A stretch of DNA of 64,000 nt from Pirellulales bacterium (GTDB taxonomy: Bacteria; Planctomycetota; Planctomycetia; Pirellulales; JANQPP01), in NCBI GenBank assembly GCA_028289405.1, contig JANQPP010000026.1, positions 1 to 64,000 of the forward strand, in the 5' to 3' direction. This document shows positions 1 through 8,823 of this stretch, in pieces (position 1 is the stretch's first letter; each line of letters begins with the position of its first letter). The notes under the pieces are model-generated. The model made no database searches, was not told the origin of the DNA, and saw nothing but the letters and a program-made list of their open reading frames with translations. Made by a program: the position numbers and the translations under genes.

Positions 1-544
1 CATCGACCGTTTCCTGGATGGCGAACTTTCAGGTGAGGAGTCCGCCCGCTTCCAGCGACATCTGGCTGGCTGCGAAGCTTGCCAAACAGAGTACGAAGCA
101 CACCAGGAATTCCAACGGTGGGTGGATCAGGCCAAGGGGCGTTTCGATCATCAGGCGCGGGACGTCGGGCCACGTATTCAACGGGCTGTCCGTTGGCGGA
201 GGAACCGGCCGCGCCGTTTGGCTTTGTCTGGCATCGCGGCCACGGTCGCTTTGGCAATCGGCTGGAGCCAGTTAATAGAAGCCCCACATGAGATGTCCCC
301 GGAAGTCGTGGCACACTCTGCCGCGAAAGTCGATATCGATCCAGCCTCCGAAGTGCCGGCAGCGACGAGCAAGGCGAGTGTTCTGGTGCCCGAGGAGGTG
401 CCCTATCTGGCCGTGCCGCTCCCCTCGACAAATCCCAATGTGACCATCATCTGGCTGCATCCCACGTACGAATCGAGTTCCAAACCGGATGCTTCCACCG
501 CGCCTCCCCGCGCGGAAACCCTTGTTGCAAGGAGAATGTCATGA
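1..544 (+). CDS. Anti-sigma factor, zinc-finger type, N-terminus cut by window edge
   Basis: The frame is open from base 2 and no start is visible, so the gene begins upstream; about 180 residues are seen. At visible residues 20-27 a His-x3-Cys-x2-Cys pattern (HLAGCEAC) fits the zinc-binding fold of anti-sigma factors of the zf-HC2 type. A basic stretch leads into a hydrophobic segment (about 72-89) that should cross the inner membrane once, leaving a Pro/Ser-rich C-terminal half outside the cytoplasm. In this family the N-terminal finger holds an ECF sigma factor, whose gene usually lies just upstream (off the window here). The stop overlaps the next start as ATGA, so the two genes are translationally coupled. 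The family call rests on one short motif plus topology. Confidence 0.7.
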   Translation, partial: IDRFLDGELSGEESARFQRHLAGCEACQTEYEAHQEFQRWVDQAKGRFDHQARDVGPRIQRAVRWRRNRPRRLALSGIAATVALAIGWSQLIEAPHEMSPEVVAHSAAKVDIDPASEVPAATSKASVLVPEEVPYLAVPLPSTNPNVTIIWLHPTYESSSKPDASTAPPRAETLVARRMS

Positions 545-1644
545 AGTTTCGCTACATGTTTGCCGTAGCTTTCCTGGCCTTGGTGGCCGGGAATTTCCAG
601 CTTGCGTCGGCTCAAGAATCAGAACCAAGCCACGACTTGGAGCGAGCCCAACTTGAGTTGGAAATCGCCTTGCAAAAGGCAAAGCAAGACGCTTTGGAAG
701 ACGAATCTGTGGAGCGAATCAAGGAATCCTTGGCAATTGCCCAGGCGGTTACGAATGCAGCCGAAAAACGCCTGGGGAACGAACACCCCGAAGTACAGCG
801 TGCCAAATCGGTCGTGGAAAAGGCGGCGGAACTGCTTCAGGAACTGCAACCGCTTCTTCAGGTCTATCGTTTGCGTTACGTTCCGGCATCCTCCGCGAGA
901 TCGCTCGTGACAGATATTCTCGGGGAACAACCACGCTTCCGCGTGGCCGTGGACGAACGCATGAACTCGCTAATTGTGCAAGCTCCCCGGGGTGCGACAG
1001 AGCATCTGAGGGAACTTTTGCAGGCGATTGATGTTGCCGGGGAAAAACCGCGCGAAATCCAGCTTACGCTCCCCAGCGAAGATGCCGCGAAGCGGGCCGT
1101 GTCGGAACTGCGGTCGAGAAAGCTGATTGGAAAATGGTCGGCCATGCACGATGGCCGGCGTTCCCTGTTAACGTTGACCGCCGAATCGCCCGAAAAATTG
1201 GATGAGCTTCAAGCCGAACTAGCACGCATCGAAGAAGAGTTGGCTCCCAAGTCACGGATTGTCCGCGTCGTGTGGCTGATGAGCGATCTTGCCGACCCCA
1301 GGCCGCTTCCCAGCGATATGAAGCCCGTCGTCGAGGAATTGGAAAAGCAGGGCATTCACGCCATGTCCGTGGCGGCGCAAACCTCGGTTCGGACTTTGGA
1401 CCGCTTCGATCTTTCGTGTTTGACGAATCTGGAACCGGGCACCGAATCGACACGCTTGGCCATCGAAGGCACTTTGGAATCGAACGGGCTGTCTATTTCC
1501 TTGCTAGCCCGCCGCGACAAGTCGGAACTGGCTCGCATTTCCACGGTGATTCGCGCGCCGCTGGGCCATCCGGTCGTGCTGGGCGTCAGCCCGATCAACG
1601 CAAAGGACTCCGCCTTCGTGGTCATCGTGCATGACGCGGAATGA
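541..1644 (+). CDS. Exported protein with coiled coil and one secretin-N-like domain
   Basis: 367 residues. Residues 1-24 form a signal peptide ending LASA, so the product is exported. Residues 30-105 are charged and helical, probably a coiled coil. Residues 107-167 resemble a NolW/secretin-N domain: a YRLRYVPAS start, a central VDERMNSLIVQAP strand pair, and a closing LLQAIDV helix. There is no pore-forming secretin domain. The C-terminal 190 residues are unrecognised. The start overlaps the anti-sigma stop by four bases (ATGA), so the protein probably acts in the same envelope-linked sigma/anti-sigma circuit. Function beyond that is unknown. Confidence 0.75.
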   Translation: MKFRYMFAVAFLALVAGNFQLASAQESEPSHDLERAQLELEIALQKAKQDALEDESVERIKESLAIAQAVTNAAEKRLGNEHPEVQRAKSVVEKAAELLQELQPLLQVYRLRYVPASSARSLVTDILGEQPRFRVAVDERMNSLIVQAPRGATEHLRELLQAIDVAGEKPREIQLTLPSEDAAKRAVSELRSRKLIGKWSAMHDGRRSLLTLTAESPEKLDELQAELARIEEELAPKSRIVRVVWLMSDLADPRPLPSDMKPVVEELEKQGIHAMSVAAQTSVRTLDRFDLSCLTNLEPGTESTRLAIEGTLESNGLSISLLARRDKSELARISTVIRAPLGHPVVLGVSPINAKDSAFVVIVHDAE

Positions 1645-1719
1645 AGTCACGGAGCACGTCAGCCACGCGGATGATCGTGCTCCGCGGTCGCACCTTCAAA
1701 CGTCTGCGCACACGGTGGA

Positions 1720-2772
1720 CTATTTCGACCGTCGAGAGGCCCAGCCGAGCCAACCCAAGAGGCCCATCGCCAGCAAGCCCAACGTGGACGGTTCCGGCAC
1801 GGCGGCACCGCCTTGAGCCCCGGCGAATGCCGATTGGAAATCGAGAAAGTCTTGCAGGTCGATGCTGCGATCGAAGTTGTTGTCCCCCATGGCGAAGGTG
1901 ACGTCCCCCGTGGAGCGGAAGTTCGCACGGAGAATGTCGTAATCGGCGAGATCGACCGAACCGTCCGAGTTGAAGTCGCCGAATTCGCCGAACTCGTCCA
2001 GTTCGAAACCGTTCATGGCGAAGAAGTTTTTGTGCACGGCGTTGCCATCCAATCCATCAATGAATGGGGCGAACCGCAACACCACGTCGTCGCTGCCGGT
2101 GGCGGTGAAGGAAGTAACGAATGTCGAAGGCAAATTCTTCGGATCGGGGTCGGTATCTCCCTGGAAAATGCCGAGACCAGTGCCGGTGGTGGAATCGGGA
2201 CTTCCTCCCGGAGTGCTATCGGTGATCTGGTTATCGGCCAAGAAATCGAAGTTGGCACCACCATCGGTGGAGATTTCGACTTGGAAGTCGCTCCACATGT
2301 GTTCGGTGTCGTGGTGATAAGATAGCCAGCGGTAGTTCCCTTCCGGCAGACCCTCGAACGTTAATGTCATGTACGTCGGCTGCGTGGCCTCCGTGCGATC
2401 CCAATCGCCATTGCCGCCATTGCCCGTTCGCGAATCGGCGCCGATCCAATCGGTCAGCAGGTCCAGGTTGTCTCCCAACCAGTTGGCATCGTTTCCCGCG
2501 CCACGGTCAATCGCCTGCTGCACCCGGCTATCAGTCGTGTTGGGCCACAGGGGCGTCATCGTGACCGAGGTCCCGAAGGCGTCGTAGTCGCGAGGGCCAA
2601 AGGAATCGATGTTTTCGTGAGCCGCGTCGTAGGGCTGATAGCCCTCCTGATTGTGAGCATCTCCGTCTTGAGTAGTGGAATTGAAATCGACGAGCAGCGA
2701 CTGAGCAACCGCCGAAGAAGCGAACAGGAGCGTAGCGAACGTCATACCGACGGCGATGAATCTCTTCAACAT
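1720..2772 (-). CDS. PEP-CTERM sorted exoprotein with dockerin-like calcium motifs
   Basis: About 350 residues from ATG 2772, which has GAGGGA just upstream; a GTG four codons earlier is less likely. The N-terminus is a signal peptide (LLFASSAVAQS). Two Asp-rich loops (DFNSDGSVDLADYD and DNNFDRSIDLQDF) look like the calcium-binding repeats of dockerin-type domains, as often seen in planctomycete exoproteins. The C-terminus has a VPEPS motif, a hydrophobic helix and an arginine cluster ending RRSK: the PEP-CTERM signal recognised by exosortase, after which the protein is released or anchored at the cell surface. The central region (about 30-260) is probably a beta-rich binding domain of unknown ligand. 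Confidence 0.85.
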   Translation of the reverse strand: MLKRFIAVGMTFATLLFASSAVAQSLLVDFNSTTQDGDAHNQEGYQPYDAAHENIDSFGPRDYDAFGTSVTMTPLWPNTTDSRVQQAIDRGAGNDANWLGDNLDLLTDWIGADSRTGNGGNGDWDRTEATQPTYMTLTFEGLPEGNYRWLSYHHDTEHMWSDFQVEISTDGGANFDFLADNQITDSTPGGSPDSTTGTGLGIFQGDTDPDPKNLPSTFVTSFTATGSDDVVLRFAPFIDGLDGNAVHKNFFAMNGFELDEFGEFGDFNSDGSVDLADYDILRANFRSTGDVTFAMGDNNFDRSIDLQDFLDFQSAFAGAQGGAAVPEPSTLGLLAMGLLGWLGWASRRSK

Positions 2773-3148
2773 GTTTTCCCTCACGGATGTTTATCTACTT
2801 CTTGAATGCTGCCGATGCCGTGCACGACGGGCGCTTGGCAACACCTAAACGATGTTCCCTGGTGCAAATCGCTCCCAATTCACTGGGCGCGCATTGCCAT
2901 TCATCCCCCGCCCATTTCGCGACCGAAGTGCTCGTCACGGAGCAGTGTTCGCACCGAACCGTTGCTCGTGATTCTTTGCGCTCGTGATTCCTTGCCACGG
3001 GATGAAAGAAGGGGGCCTCCACCCAGCCTGTTCCGCGTGACACGGTCGCGGCAACTAGTGTGACCGATACGCCGCGCCGATGCAAACGTTTTTTCTAGTA
3101 AAATCGAGTTTATTACAGTAAACAGACGCCGTCAGGAGAAACGGCTCG
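2773..3148. other. Intergenic stretch, nothing recognised
   Basis: Divergent spacer between the PEP-CTERM gene and a candidate small gene. Short frames exist on both strands but none has a convincing ribosome site or recognisable protein. The last 60 bases are markedly AT-rich and are the likeliest place for a promoter reading right, but I cannot pick -35 and -10 boxes with confidence. Confidence 0.5.
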
Positions 3149-3301
3149 ATGAAAAATACCGCTGCCTTCCGCAACACCCGGGCAATCGTAAAAACACGCG
3201 AATGGTACCCAGCAGTTAACCACGACGACGTCTTTGGCGATGAAGTAGTCAGTAGCGATGACGGCGTCTTCCACGCTTGGGAAGAAATTATTCAGAGGTG
3301 A
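3149..3301 (+). CDS. Candidate small protein, 50 residues, unknown
   Basis: An ATG is preceded at ten bases by AGGAG (3134-3138) and an AT-rich stretch. The product begins MKNTAAFRNTRAIVK and has an acidic, tryptophan-containing C-terminal half (EWYPAVNHDDVFGDE, then HAWEEIIQR). It has no signal peptide or membrane segment. It ends 67 bases before the GAF/phosphatase-like gene, so the two could share a transcript. The support is the ribosome site, position and composition; no family is recognised, and chance cannot be excluded. Confidence 0.4.
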   Translation: MKNTAAFRNTRAIVKTREWYPAVNHDDVFGDEVVSSDDGVFHAWEEIIQR

Positions 3302-3368
3302 ACGAGGCCCCTCCGTGGTCCAGGGATCACGAAGAGCGCGGCTGGGTGTCCCTACCATTTACGAGAAA

Positions 3369-4955
3369 ATGTCAGTGACGTTTCGCATCCCTCCCTACCT
3401 GCGGCTGCACACGGAAGAGGCCGAAGAAACCTCGCCGGACGAACCCAAGTTCGTTCAGGCCATGTCGCGGCTTTGTCGGGAACTGAGCCGGCAACTCGGA
3501 CAACAGGTTGAATACCACGCCGGCCCGATATCCACGACAAAAGAGGATTCCACGGTCTCCATCTTGCCCGTGGGCACCGCTCAGGACGCGGACGACGGGT
3601 ACTTCGTTGTGAGCAAAACCTCCGGAGTGACTTCCGAAAGGTGCGAAACGGTGAGCCACGCCGGGATGCCGCAAATTCTCGAGGCGTTGCTTCCTCTGGC
3701 TCGCGAATTCCGTGAAACAGAGAAAACGCTGCAACGCCGCGAGGCGGAACTTGCGGCACAGGTCCCGGTCGTGGAAGTGGCCCGGGAGGAGGAGCATTTG
3801 TCCGCCCGGTTGCAGGCCGCGTTGAGATGTGGCGCGATGGCGGTACGGGCATCCGCCGCAGCGTTGTACTTGCTTGACGAAGGGACTTCCGAACTCAAGC
3901 TGCGAGCGTGTTGGGGAATTCCGACCGAACGGCTTTTGGAGCGTCCCCGCTCCTTGGCGGGCGCGACCGCCGACTTGGAAGCGTTGACAGGACACGCGGT
4001 GGTTTTGGAGAACCGGCAGCTCTTGCATGTGTGGCAAGTACCGGAAGAGGGTTTCGAGGCGGCTGTGTGTGTACCCGTCTCCAGTCCCTCGACTCCCCTG
4101 GGGACGTTGTGGTTATTCTTCGACGAGGAACGCACCATCTCGGACGAGGAATCGAATGTTGTGGAAGTGGTGGCCGCTCGTGTCGCGGCGGACTTGGAGC
4201 GGCATGTCCTGCTGCAACACGTTTCGCAACAGCGAGCCGAAGAGCGGCATCTGCCCCGACTGGCCGAATCCTGGAATGCCATGCCCCGCACGCCACCCGA
4301 ATTGGCCCACGCCCGCGTCGCCGGCTGGACCGAGCGTGGCGGGCCATTCGCCACGACGTTTCATGATTGGTTCATGCTGGATAACGGAGACGTCCTCATG
4401 GCCGTGGGGCAAGCCGAGGAGTCCGGTCCGTGGGGCGCGAGCCAGCTCCATGAGTTTCGCTGTTATTTGAGAACCGCCACGCGGTTTACCTCCGATCTAT
4501 CCAGCTTGGCTGGTGATTTTCTCCGCCAGCAAGAAGACCCGCAGGGCCACTGTGACGTCTCTTTCTTTCTCGCCGCGCTGTCACCGGAGGGAAAAGAATT
4601 GCGTTACGTGGCCGTGGGAAATGTCGCCGCGACCTACCGACAAGACTCACGGACGCGACGGATTCGGAGCGGCAAGCCAAATTTTCGCCCCGACGGCGAG
4701 CTGGCCGATCCGCGCGAACGTCAAGTCCGTCTCGAACCGGGAATGCTGTTCCTGTTCTACTCGAAAGTCGCCTCCGGCAGCGGCAGCGACAAAGCCCTAT
4801 TGCAACGGGCGGCCTCGTTCCTGCAAACCGAGCCGTCACCACCTCGGGAAGCGGTTTCCATTTCTCCCACGCCTGTCGCGCAAAGCATGGTTTGCTTGCA
4901 GGTGGCCGGAAAACTCGCCACGAAGTCGGGCAGCAGCCTCCAGGACACGTGGTAG
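3369..4955 (+). CDS. GAF domain plus degenerate PP2C/SpoIIE-like domain protein
   Basis: 528 residues from ATG 3369; an in-frame ATG at 3258 would add 37 residues of poor composition. The N-terminal 140 residues are unrecognised. Residues about 141-295 fit a GAF sensor domain, ending in a helical linker. Residues about 317-508 follow the layout of a SpoIIE/RsbU-type PP2C phosphatase, but the metal ligands look lost: the usual GGD is GGP, and the usual GDxSGHG is GQAEESG. In active relatives this domain dephosphorylates an anti-sigma-factor antagonist. Here I infer a non-catalytic or altered sensor. The protein looks cytoplasmic. Confidence 0.7.
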   Translation: MSVTFRIPPYLRLHTEEAEETSPDEPKFVQAMSRLCRELSRQLGQQVEYHAGPISTTKEDSTVSILPVGTAQDADDGYFVVSKTSGVTSERCETVSHAGMPQILEALLPLAREFRETEKTLQRREAELAAQVPVVEVAREEEHLSARLQAALRCGAMAVRASAAALYLLDEGTSELKLRACWGIPTERLLERPRSLAGATADLEALTGHAVVLENRQLLHVWQVPEEGFEAAVCVPVSSPSTPLGTLWLFFDEERTISDEESNVVEVVAARVAADLERHVLLQHVSQQRAEERHLPRLAESWNAMPRTPPELAHARVAGWTERGGPFATTFHDWFMLDNGDVLMAVGQAEESGPWGASQLHEFRCYLRTATRFTSDLSSLAGDFLRQQEDPQGHCDVSFFLAALSPEGKELRYVAVGNVAATYRQDSRTRRIRSGKPNFRPDGELADPRERQVRLEPGMLFLFYSKVASGSGSDKALLQRAASFLQTEPSPPREAVSISPTPVAQSMVCLQVAGKLATKSGSSLQDTW

Positions 4956-4982
4956 CCGCCGCGACCGATCACAAGCCGCGCA

Positions 4983-5942
4983 TCATCCCTCGATCTGCCG
5001 CAATATCTCGTCTGGCAGTGTTGGCGTGGCGCCAGAACGGGAAGCCACGTAGGCTCCCAGCGTGTTGGCCAAAGCGGTCGTGCGAGCAGGCTCCCAGCCC
5101 TGCAAGTAGCCGAGGAGAACGCCCGCGCTACAGGCGTCCCCCGCACCGACGCTGTCCGCGCCTTCTTCCCGAGGGAATTGGGGAACGGGTGCCGTGATGG
5201 CTCCTTCGGCCGTGATGAGCATCGTGCCCTCGGAACCTCGTGTGAGCACGACGGCGTCCAGTTCATAATGCTGGCGAAAGGTCTCGGCCTGCTTGTCCAC
5301 CGGCGCGTCGGTCGCTTCCGCCGATATCCCCAGCATGGGGCCGATCCTTGGCAGTTCGTGTTCGTTGAATTTCACAATGTGTGCCAACTCGCAACCCGCC
5401 TGCAAGACATCGGCGGTAAAGTACTCTTGCCGCAGATTAACGTCGAAGAGGCGAATCGCCTGACGGGCATGGCGCAGGAATTTCTGAATCGCCGTGCGAG
5501 AGGCCGTGGCCCGCTGGGCGAGCGACCCGAAACAGACCGCTCCACAACCCTCCGCGATGGCTCGCCACTCCGGTGTGAATTCCAGCCGGTCCCAAGCGAC
5601 CTCTTCCACGATTTGGTAACTAGGCTGCCCTTCTTGGAGAGTGACCAGCACGCGACCGGTGGGAGCGTCGGTATCGATCTGCAAACCACGAGTGGGAATG
5701 CCCCGGCGGGAGAGCTCCTCCGTCATGCGACGTCCCAAATCGTCTTGGCCGATGCGGCTGACCGGTAGTCCGTATCCGCCGAGAGGGGTGACAAGCTGAT
5801 GGGCCTGAACGGCCACGTTGAGCGGAGCCCCACCCAGAATCGCTCGGTTCGGGAAGACGTCGTACAAGGCTTCCCCCAGCCCTGCAATCACCAAGGGTCG
5901 ACGCTGCGGCGGTTTTTGCTCTTCGGGAGGCATTGGCGACAT
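4983..5942 (-). CDS. PfkB-family carbohydrate kinase, fructokinase-like
   Basis: 319 residues from ATG 5942; a GTG at 5966 is an alternative. PfkB/ribokinase features are present: an N-terminal GLGEALYDVFP strand, the sugar-site GGAPLNVA segment (about 37-44), and near the C-terminus the ATP/catalytic motif DSVGAGDACSAG with the presumed base Asp269. The family phosphorylates sugars with ATP. The GGAPLNVA form and overall length resemble fructokinases, but substrate cannot be fixed from sequence. It is convergent with the GAF gene and divergent from the TM2 gene. No sugar transporter lies next to it. Confidence 0.85.
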   Translation of the reverse strand: MSPMPPEEQKPPQRRPLVIAGLGEALYDVFPNRAILGGAPLNVAVQAHQLVTPLGGYGLPVSRIGQDDLGRRMTEELSRRGIPTRGLQIDTDAPTGRVLVTLQEGQPSYQIVEEVAWDRLEFTPEWRAIAEGCGAVCFGSLAQRATASRTAIQKFLRHARQAIRLFDVNLRQEYFTADVLQAGCELAHIVKFNEHELPRIGPMLGISAEATDAPVDKQAETFRQHYELDAVVLTRGSEGTMLITAEGAITAPVPQFPREEGADSVGAGDACSAGVLLGYLQGWEPARTTALANTLGAYVASRSGATPTLPDEILRQIEG

Positions 5943-6083
5943 TCTTCCGTTCTGAGCCTCGTCCACGGGCGTGCGGCATTTTTGCTAAGATGTGCCCTCT
6001 TTGGGCGAACAACCCGTGAAAACCAACACGTATTCGTCGTTTTTGCAGGGGTGTTCCTTGCCGAGGATAATTCGCGATTTCTC

Positions 6084-6530
6084 ATGAATGAACTTCACGT
6101 TTATTGTCCACATTGCCGTTCCACCGTCAAAGTTCAGCCTGAGCTGGCCGGGCAGCTCGCGAGTTGCCCCCTGTGCTTTGGCCAATTTCGCGTGCCAATC
6201 ACGGAAGGTGGCGCCACGCCTTCGTCCCCGGCAACTCCCGCCGGCTTTGCCGGTTTCGCTGGGAATCGGCAGAACTTCGAGAAAACCGTCGGCTCCGCCC
6301 GCGTGGCTTGTGGCCTGTTGGCCATTTTTGGCGGGCTCGTCGGATTGCATAAATTCGCGTTGGGCCGCATGGGTGCCGGCCTGATCATGCTGCTGGCTAC
6401 GTCGCTCTCCTGTTTTCTCCTTTCTCCCGTGCTCTGGATCATTGGCATCATCGAAGGAGTGCTGTATCTCCTATGTACCGATGAGGAATTTTATCAGCGG
6501 TACATCGTGGAGGAACAAAGCTGGTTCTGA
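6084..6530 (+). CDS. TM2-domain membrane protein with N-terminal zinc ribbon
   Basis: 148 residues from the ATG of MNELHVYCPHCR. The frame stays open for 95 codons upstream, but that part is antisense to the kinase gene and has no protein-like character. Two CxxC pairs (CPHC and CPLC) make a small zinc ribbon at the N-terminus. After a Pro/Ala linker come the hallmarks of a TM2 domain: a hydrophobic segment, a short turn with GLHKFALGRMGAG, and a second long hydrophobic segment. The protein is expected in the inner membrane with both ends in the cytoplasm. Its biochemical role is unknown. Confidence 0.75.
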   Translation: MNELHVYCPHCRSTVKVQPELAGQLASCPLCFGQFRVPITEGGATPSSPATPAGFAGFAGNRQNFEKTVGSARVACGLLAIFGGLVGLHKFALGRMGAGLIMLLATSLSCFLLSPVLWIIGIIEGVLYLLCTDEEFYQRYIVEEQSWF

Positions 6531-6749
6531 TCTGCTGACCGGAATTTTCGTTGCACTCCTCATCCTCTGCCATATTGCGACACCGCTGCGAGTGTTCTAG
6601 GTTAAAAAGGCTGGAGCGGTACGCCGGAGAAGGGGATTCCTCCGGTCGTGGGCAGCGGAACATGCTCGCGCGAGGAGTTCCGGTACGCACCACGAAAGGC
6701 GATCGCGATCACTGTGGCGTAAGGAACAAACAAGAGGAGACGAATCATC

Positions 6750-7943
6750 ATGCAAACACATCGCTCATTCCGCACGGGCATTCGATGCTGGCTGACGGCG
6801 GTTTTGGCGGGCAGCTTTCTGTTGGGCACTCCAGGCGCCTTGTACCTGGTGGCTGGTGAGGATGCCCAGTCCCAGCAGAACCTCGATGCCACGTACGACC
6901 AGATCGTGAGCCGTGCCATCGAATATCTCCGGACGCGCGGCCGCAATGACGATGGCTCCTACAGCCCGCAGCTTGGTCCCGCCGTGACGGCGATCGTTAC
7001 CACTGCTTTATTGCGGCATGGCCGCGCGGTCGAGGATCCACTGGTCGCCAAAAGCCTGGCGTATCTGCAAAGCTTTCAGAAACCGGATGGCGGCATCTAC
7101 CGCACCGATTCCCTCTACGCCAATTACGAGACGTGCCTGGCCATTATGTGCTTTACCGAAGCGAACCAGGACGGGCGTTTCGACGGCCTGCTCGACCGTG
7201 CCGAGGCGTACGTCAAAAAAATACAGCATGACGAGGGGGAAGGCTTTTCGCCCGATCATATGAGTTACGGTGGAGCCGGCTACGGTCGGCATAAGCGTCC
7301 CGATCTCTCCAACACCAGCTTTTTGATCGAGGCCCTTCAAGCGACCGGAAACGGCCCGGAAGACGAAAACATGCAGAAGGCGCTGCTCTTCGTGAGCCGT
7401 TGCCAGAATCACGAAAGCGAGTACAACTCGGCACCGTTCGCCGTGAAGAATCCGGACGGCGGATTTTATTACACGTGCGCTGCCGGCGGTTCTAGCCAGG
7501 CTCCCGCCACGCCTGACATGCCCGAGGGCGCCCTGCGGAGCTATGCCTCGATGACTTACGCGGGCCTGAAAAGCATGATCTACGCCGGACTGGACCAAGA
7601 CGACGAGCGGGTTCAGGCCGCTTGGGAATGGATCCAGCAGAATTACGATCTCGATTCGAACCCGGGCATGGGGGAGGCGGGCCTGTATTACTACTATCAG
7701 ACCTTCGCCAAGGCGCTGGCGTCGGTTGGGAACGCACAAGTGAAAGACGCTTCCGGCGAGGCGCACGATTGGCGCGCGGATCTCGTACGCGTCCTCGCCG
7801 AGCGGCAGCAGGCCGATGGCTCCTGGAGCAACGAGAATCCTCGCTGGCTCGAAGGGGATCCCAACCTGGTCACCGGCTACGCTTTGCTCGCGCTCTCCTA
7901 TTGCCGCGAAACACTGCCTGCCGGTGTCACGGCAACGCAATGA
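6750..7943 (+). CDS. Exported squalene-cyclase/prenyltransferase-fold repeat protein
   Basis: 397 residues with GAGGAG upstream of the ATG. A long signal peptide occupies about residues 1-30. The body is built of repeats with QKPDGGIYR-, NPDGGFYYT- and QQADGSWSNE-like motifs, the QW-type turns of the alpha/alpha toroid found in squalene cyclases and protein prenyltransferases. The cyclase catalytic DxDD motif is not obvious, so terpene cyclisation should not be assumed. Exported versions are common in planctomycetes and of unknown function. It converges on the DUF1080 gene, 38 bases away. Confidence 0.8.
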   Translation: MQTHRSFRTGIRCWLTAVLAGSFLLGTPGALYLVAGEDAQSQQNLDATYDQIVSRAIEYLRTRGRNDDGSYSPQLGPAVTAIVTTALLRHGRAVEDPLVAKSLAYLQSFQKPDGGIYRTDSLYANYETCLAIMCFTEANQDGRFDGLLDRAEAYVKKIQHDEGEGFSPDHMSYGGAGYGRHKRPDLSNTSFLIEALQATGNGPEDENMQKALLFVSRCQNHESEYNSAPFAVKNPDGGFYYTCAAGGSSQAPATPDMPEGALRSYASMTYAGLKSMIYAGLDQDDERVQAAWEWIQQNYDLDSNPGMGEAGLYYYYQTFAKALASVGNAQVKDASGEAHDWRADLVRVLAERQQADGSWSNENPRWLEGDPNLVTGYALLALSYCRETLPAGVTATQ

Positions 7944-7981
7944 TCACGGTGTTTGGGAAGAAATGAATCTCGCGAACACTT

Positions 7982-8728
7982 TCAAAGGGTCCGGATGCGG
8001 ATATCCTTGAGGCGAATCCGCATCGGCGGGCCGGAATGAAGCTGAAACGCGAGGATGCCTGAATCGCGGAAACCCGATTCGTGCAGATCAATGCCGATGG
8101 CCATGACGCGGCCATTGATGATGTGCGTGAATTGGTGGCCGCGAGCCAGCACGATGTATTCATTCCAGTCGTCGCGGTGGATGGCCTGTTCCAGTTCCCG
8201 GGGATCCCCCACCGAGCCGATTTTTTCCACCACATGTTTTTCGGGATTTTGAGGGTCGGCGCGAACAATGACGACATCTCCCCGCTGCCCGAGAAACATC
8301 CGTCCTTTTTCCTCGAAGAACATGCCCGAAAAGCGGTCGATTTTTTGTTCGCCGGCTGGATGCCACCGGGCTTCGAAGTCGGCTTGCAAGCCACGCACGA
8401 CGAAATCACCCATGTCCTGGCTGCGATACTGCACGCCCGAATTGTAGCCCTCAACTTGATAAGAAAACCGCAGCTCAAAGTCGGAGAATTCTTTTTTGCG
8501 ATAGATCAAAAACGTGTTGTGCGGCGCGGGATTCTCCTCGGTGGTTTCCCCCACGATTTGGCCATCCTCCGCTCGCCAGAACCGTTGGTCGCCGTCCCAG
8601 CCTTTTAGAGAGGTGCCGTCAAACAGGCTCGTAAAGTCTTGCGCCGTGGAATTCGTGGCCGACAAAGCCAGCCATCCGCAGACCATAGCAACGAAAAACG
8701 TGCGCGTGTGGAGGGAAATCAATCGCAT
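7982..8728 (-). CDS. DUF1080 (3-keto-disaccharide hydrolase-like) exported protein
   Basis: 248 residues. The signal peptide ends around NSTAQD. The mature start DFTSLFDGTSLKGWDG is the classic opening of DUF1080, followed by the conserved phrases FWRAEDGQIVGET and SDFELRFSYQ. DUF1080 is a concanavalin-like beta-sandwich, and some members act on 3-keto-sugars. Length is normal for a single domain. Exported single-domain copies are abundant in planctomycetes and are linked to polysaccharide breakdown; the substrate here is unknown. Confidence 0.88.
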   Translation of the reverse strand: MRLISLHTRTFFVAMVCGWLALSATNSTAQDFTSLFDGTSLKGWDGDQRFWRAEDGQIVGETTEENPAPHNTFLIYRKKEFSDFELRFSYQVEGYNSGVQYRSQDMGDFVVRGLQADFEARWHPAGEQKIDRFSGMFFEEKGRMFLGQRGDVVIVRADPQNPEKHVVEKIGSVGDPRELEQAIHRDDWNEYIVLARGHQFTHIINGRVMAIGIDLHESGFRDSGILAFQLHSGPPMRIRLKDIRIRTL

Positions 8729-8823
8729 GGCGGACCTTTAGATCAGACCGAAATAGCTTGGTGGAGAGGTCAACAGCAAACAGCCAGTTCCACGATGGCC
8801 GAGCGCTGCCTCAATATCCGAAT

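Noticed and set aside
5799..6083. Upstream extension of the TM2 protein
   Set aside because: It is antisense to the sugar kinase gene, and the zinc-ribbon start MNELHVYCPHC is a natural N-terminus.
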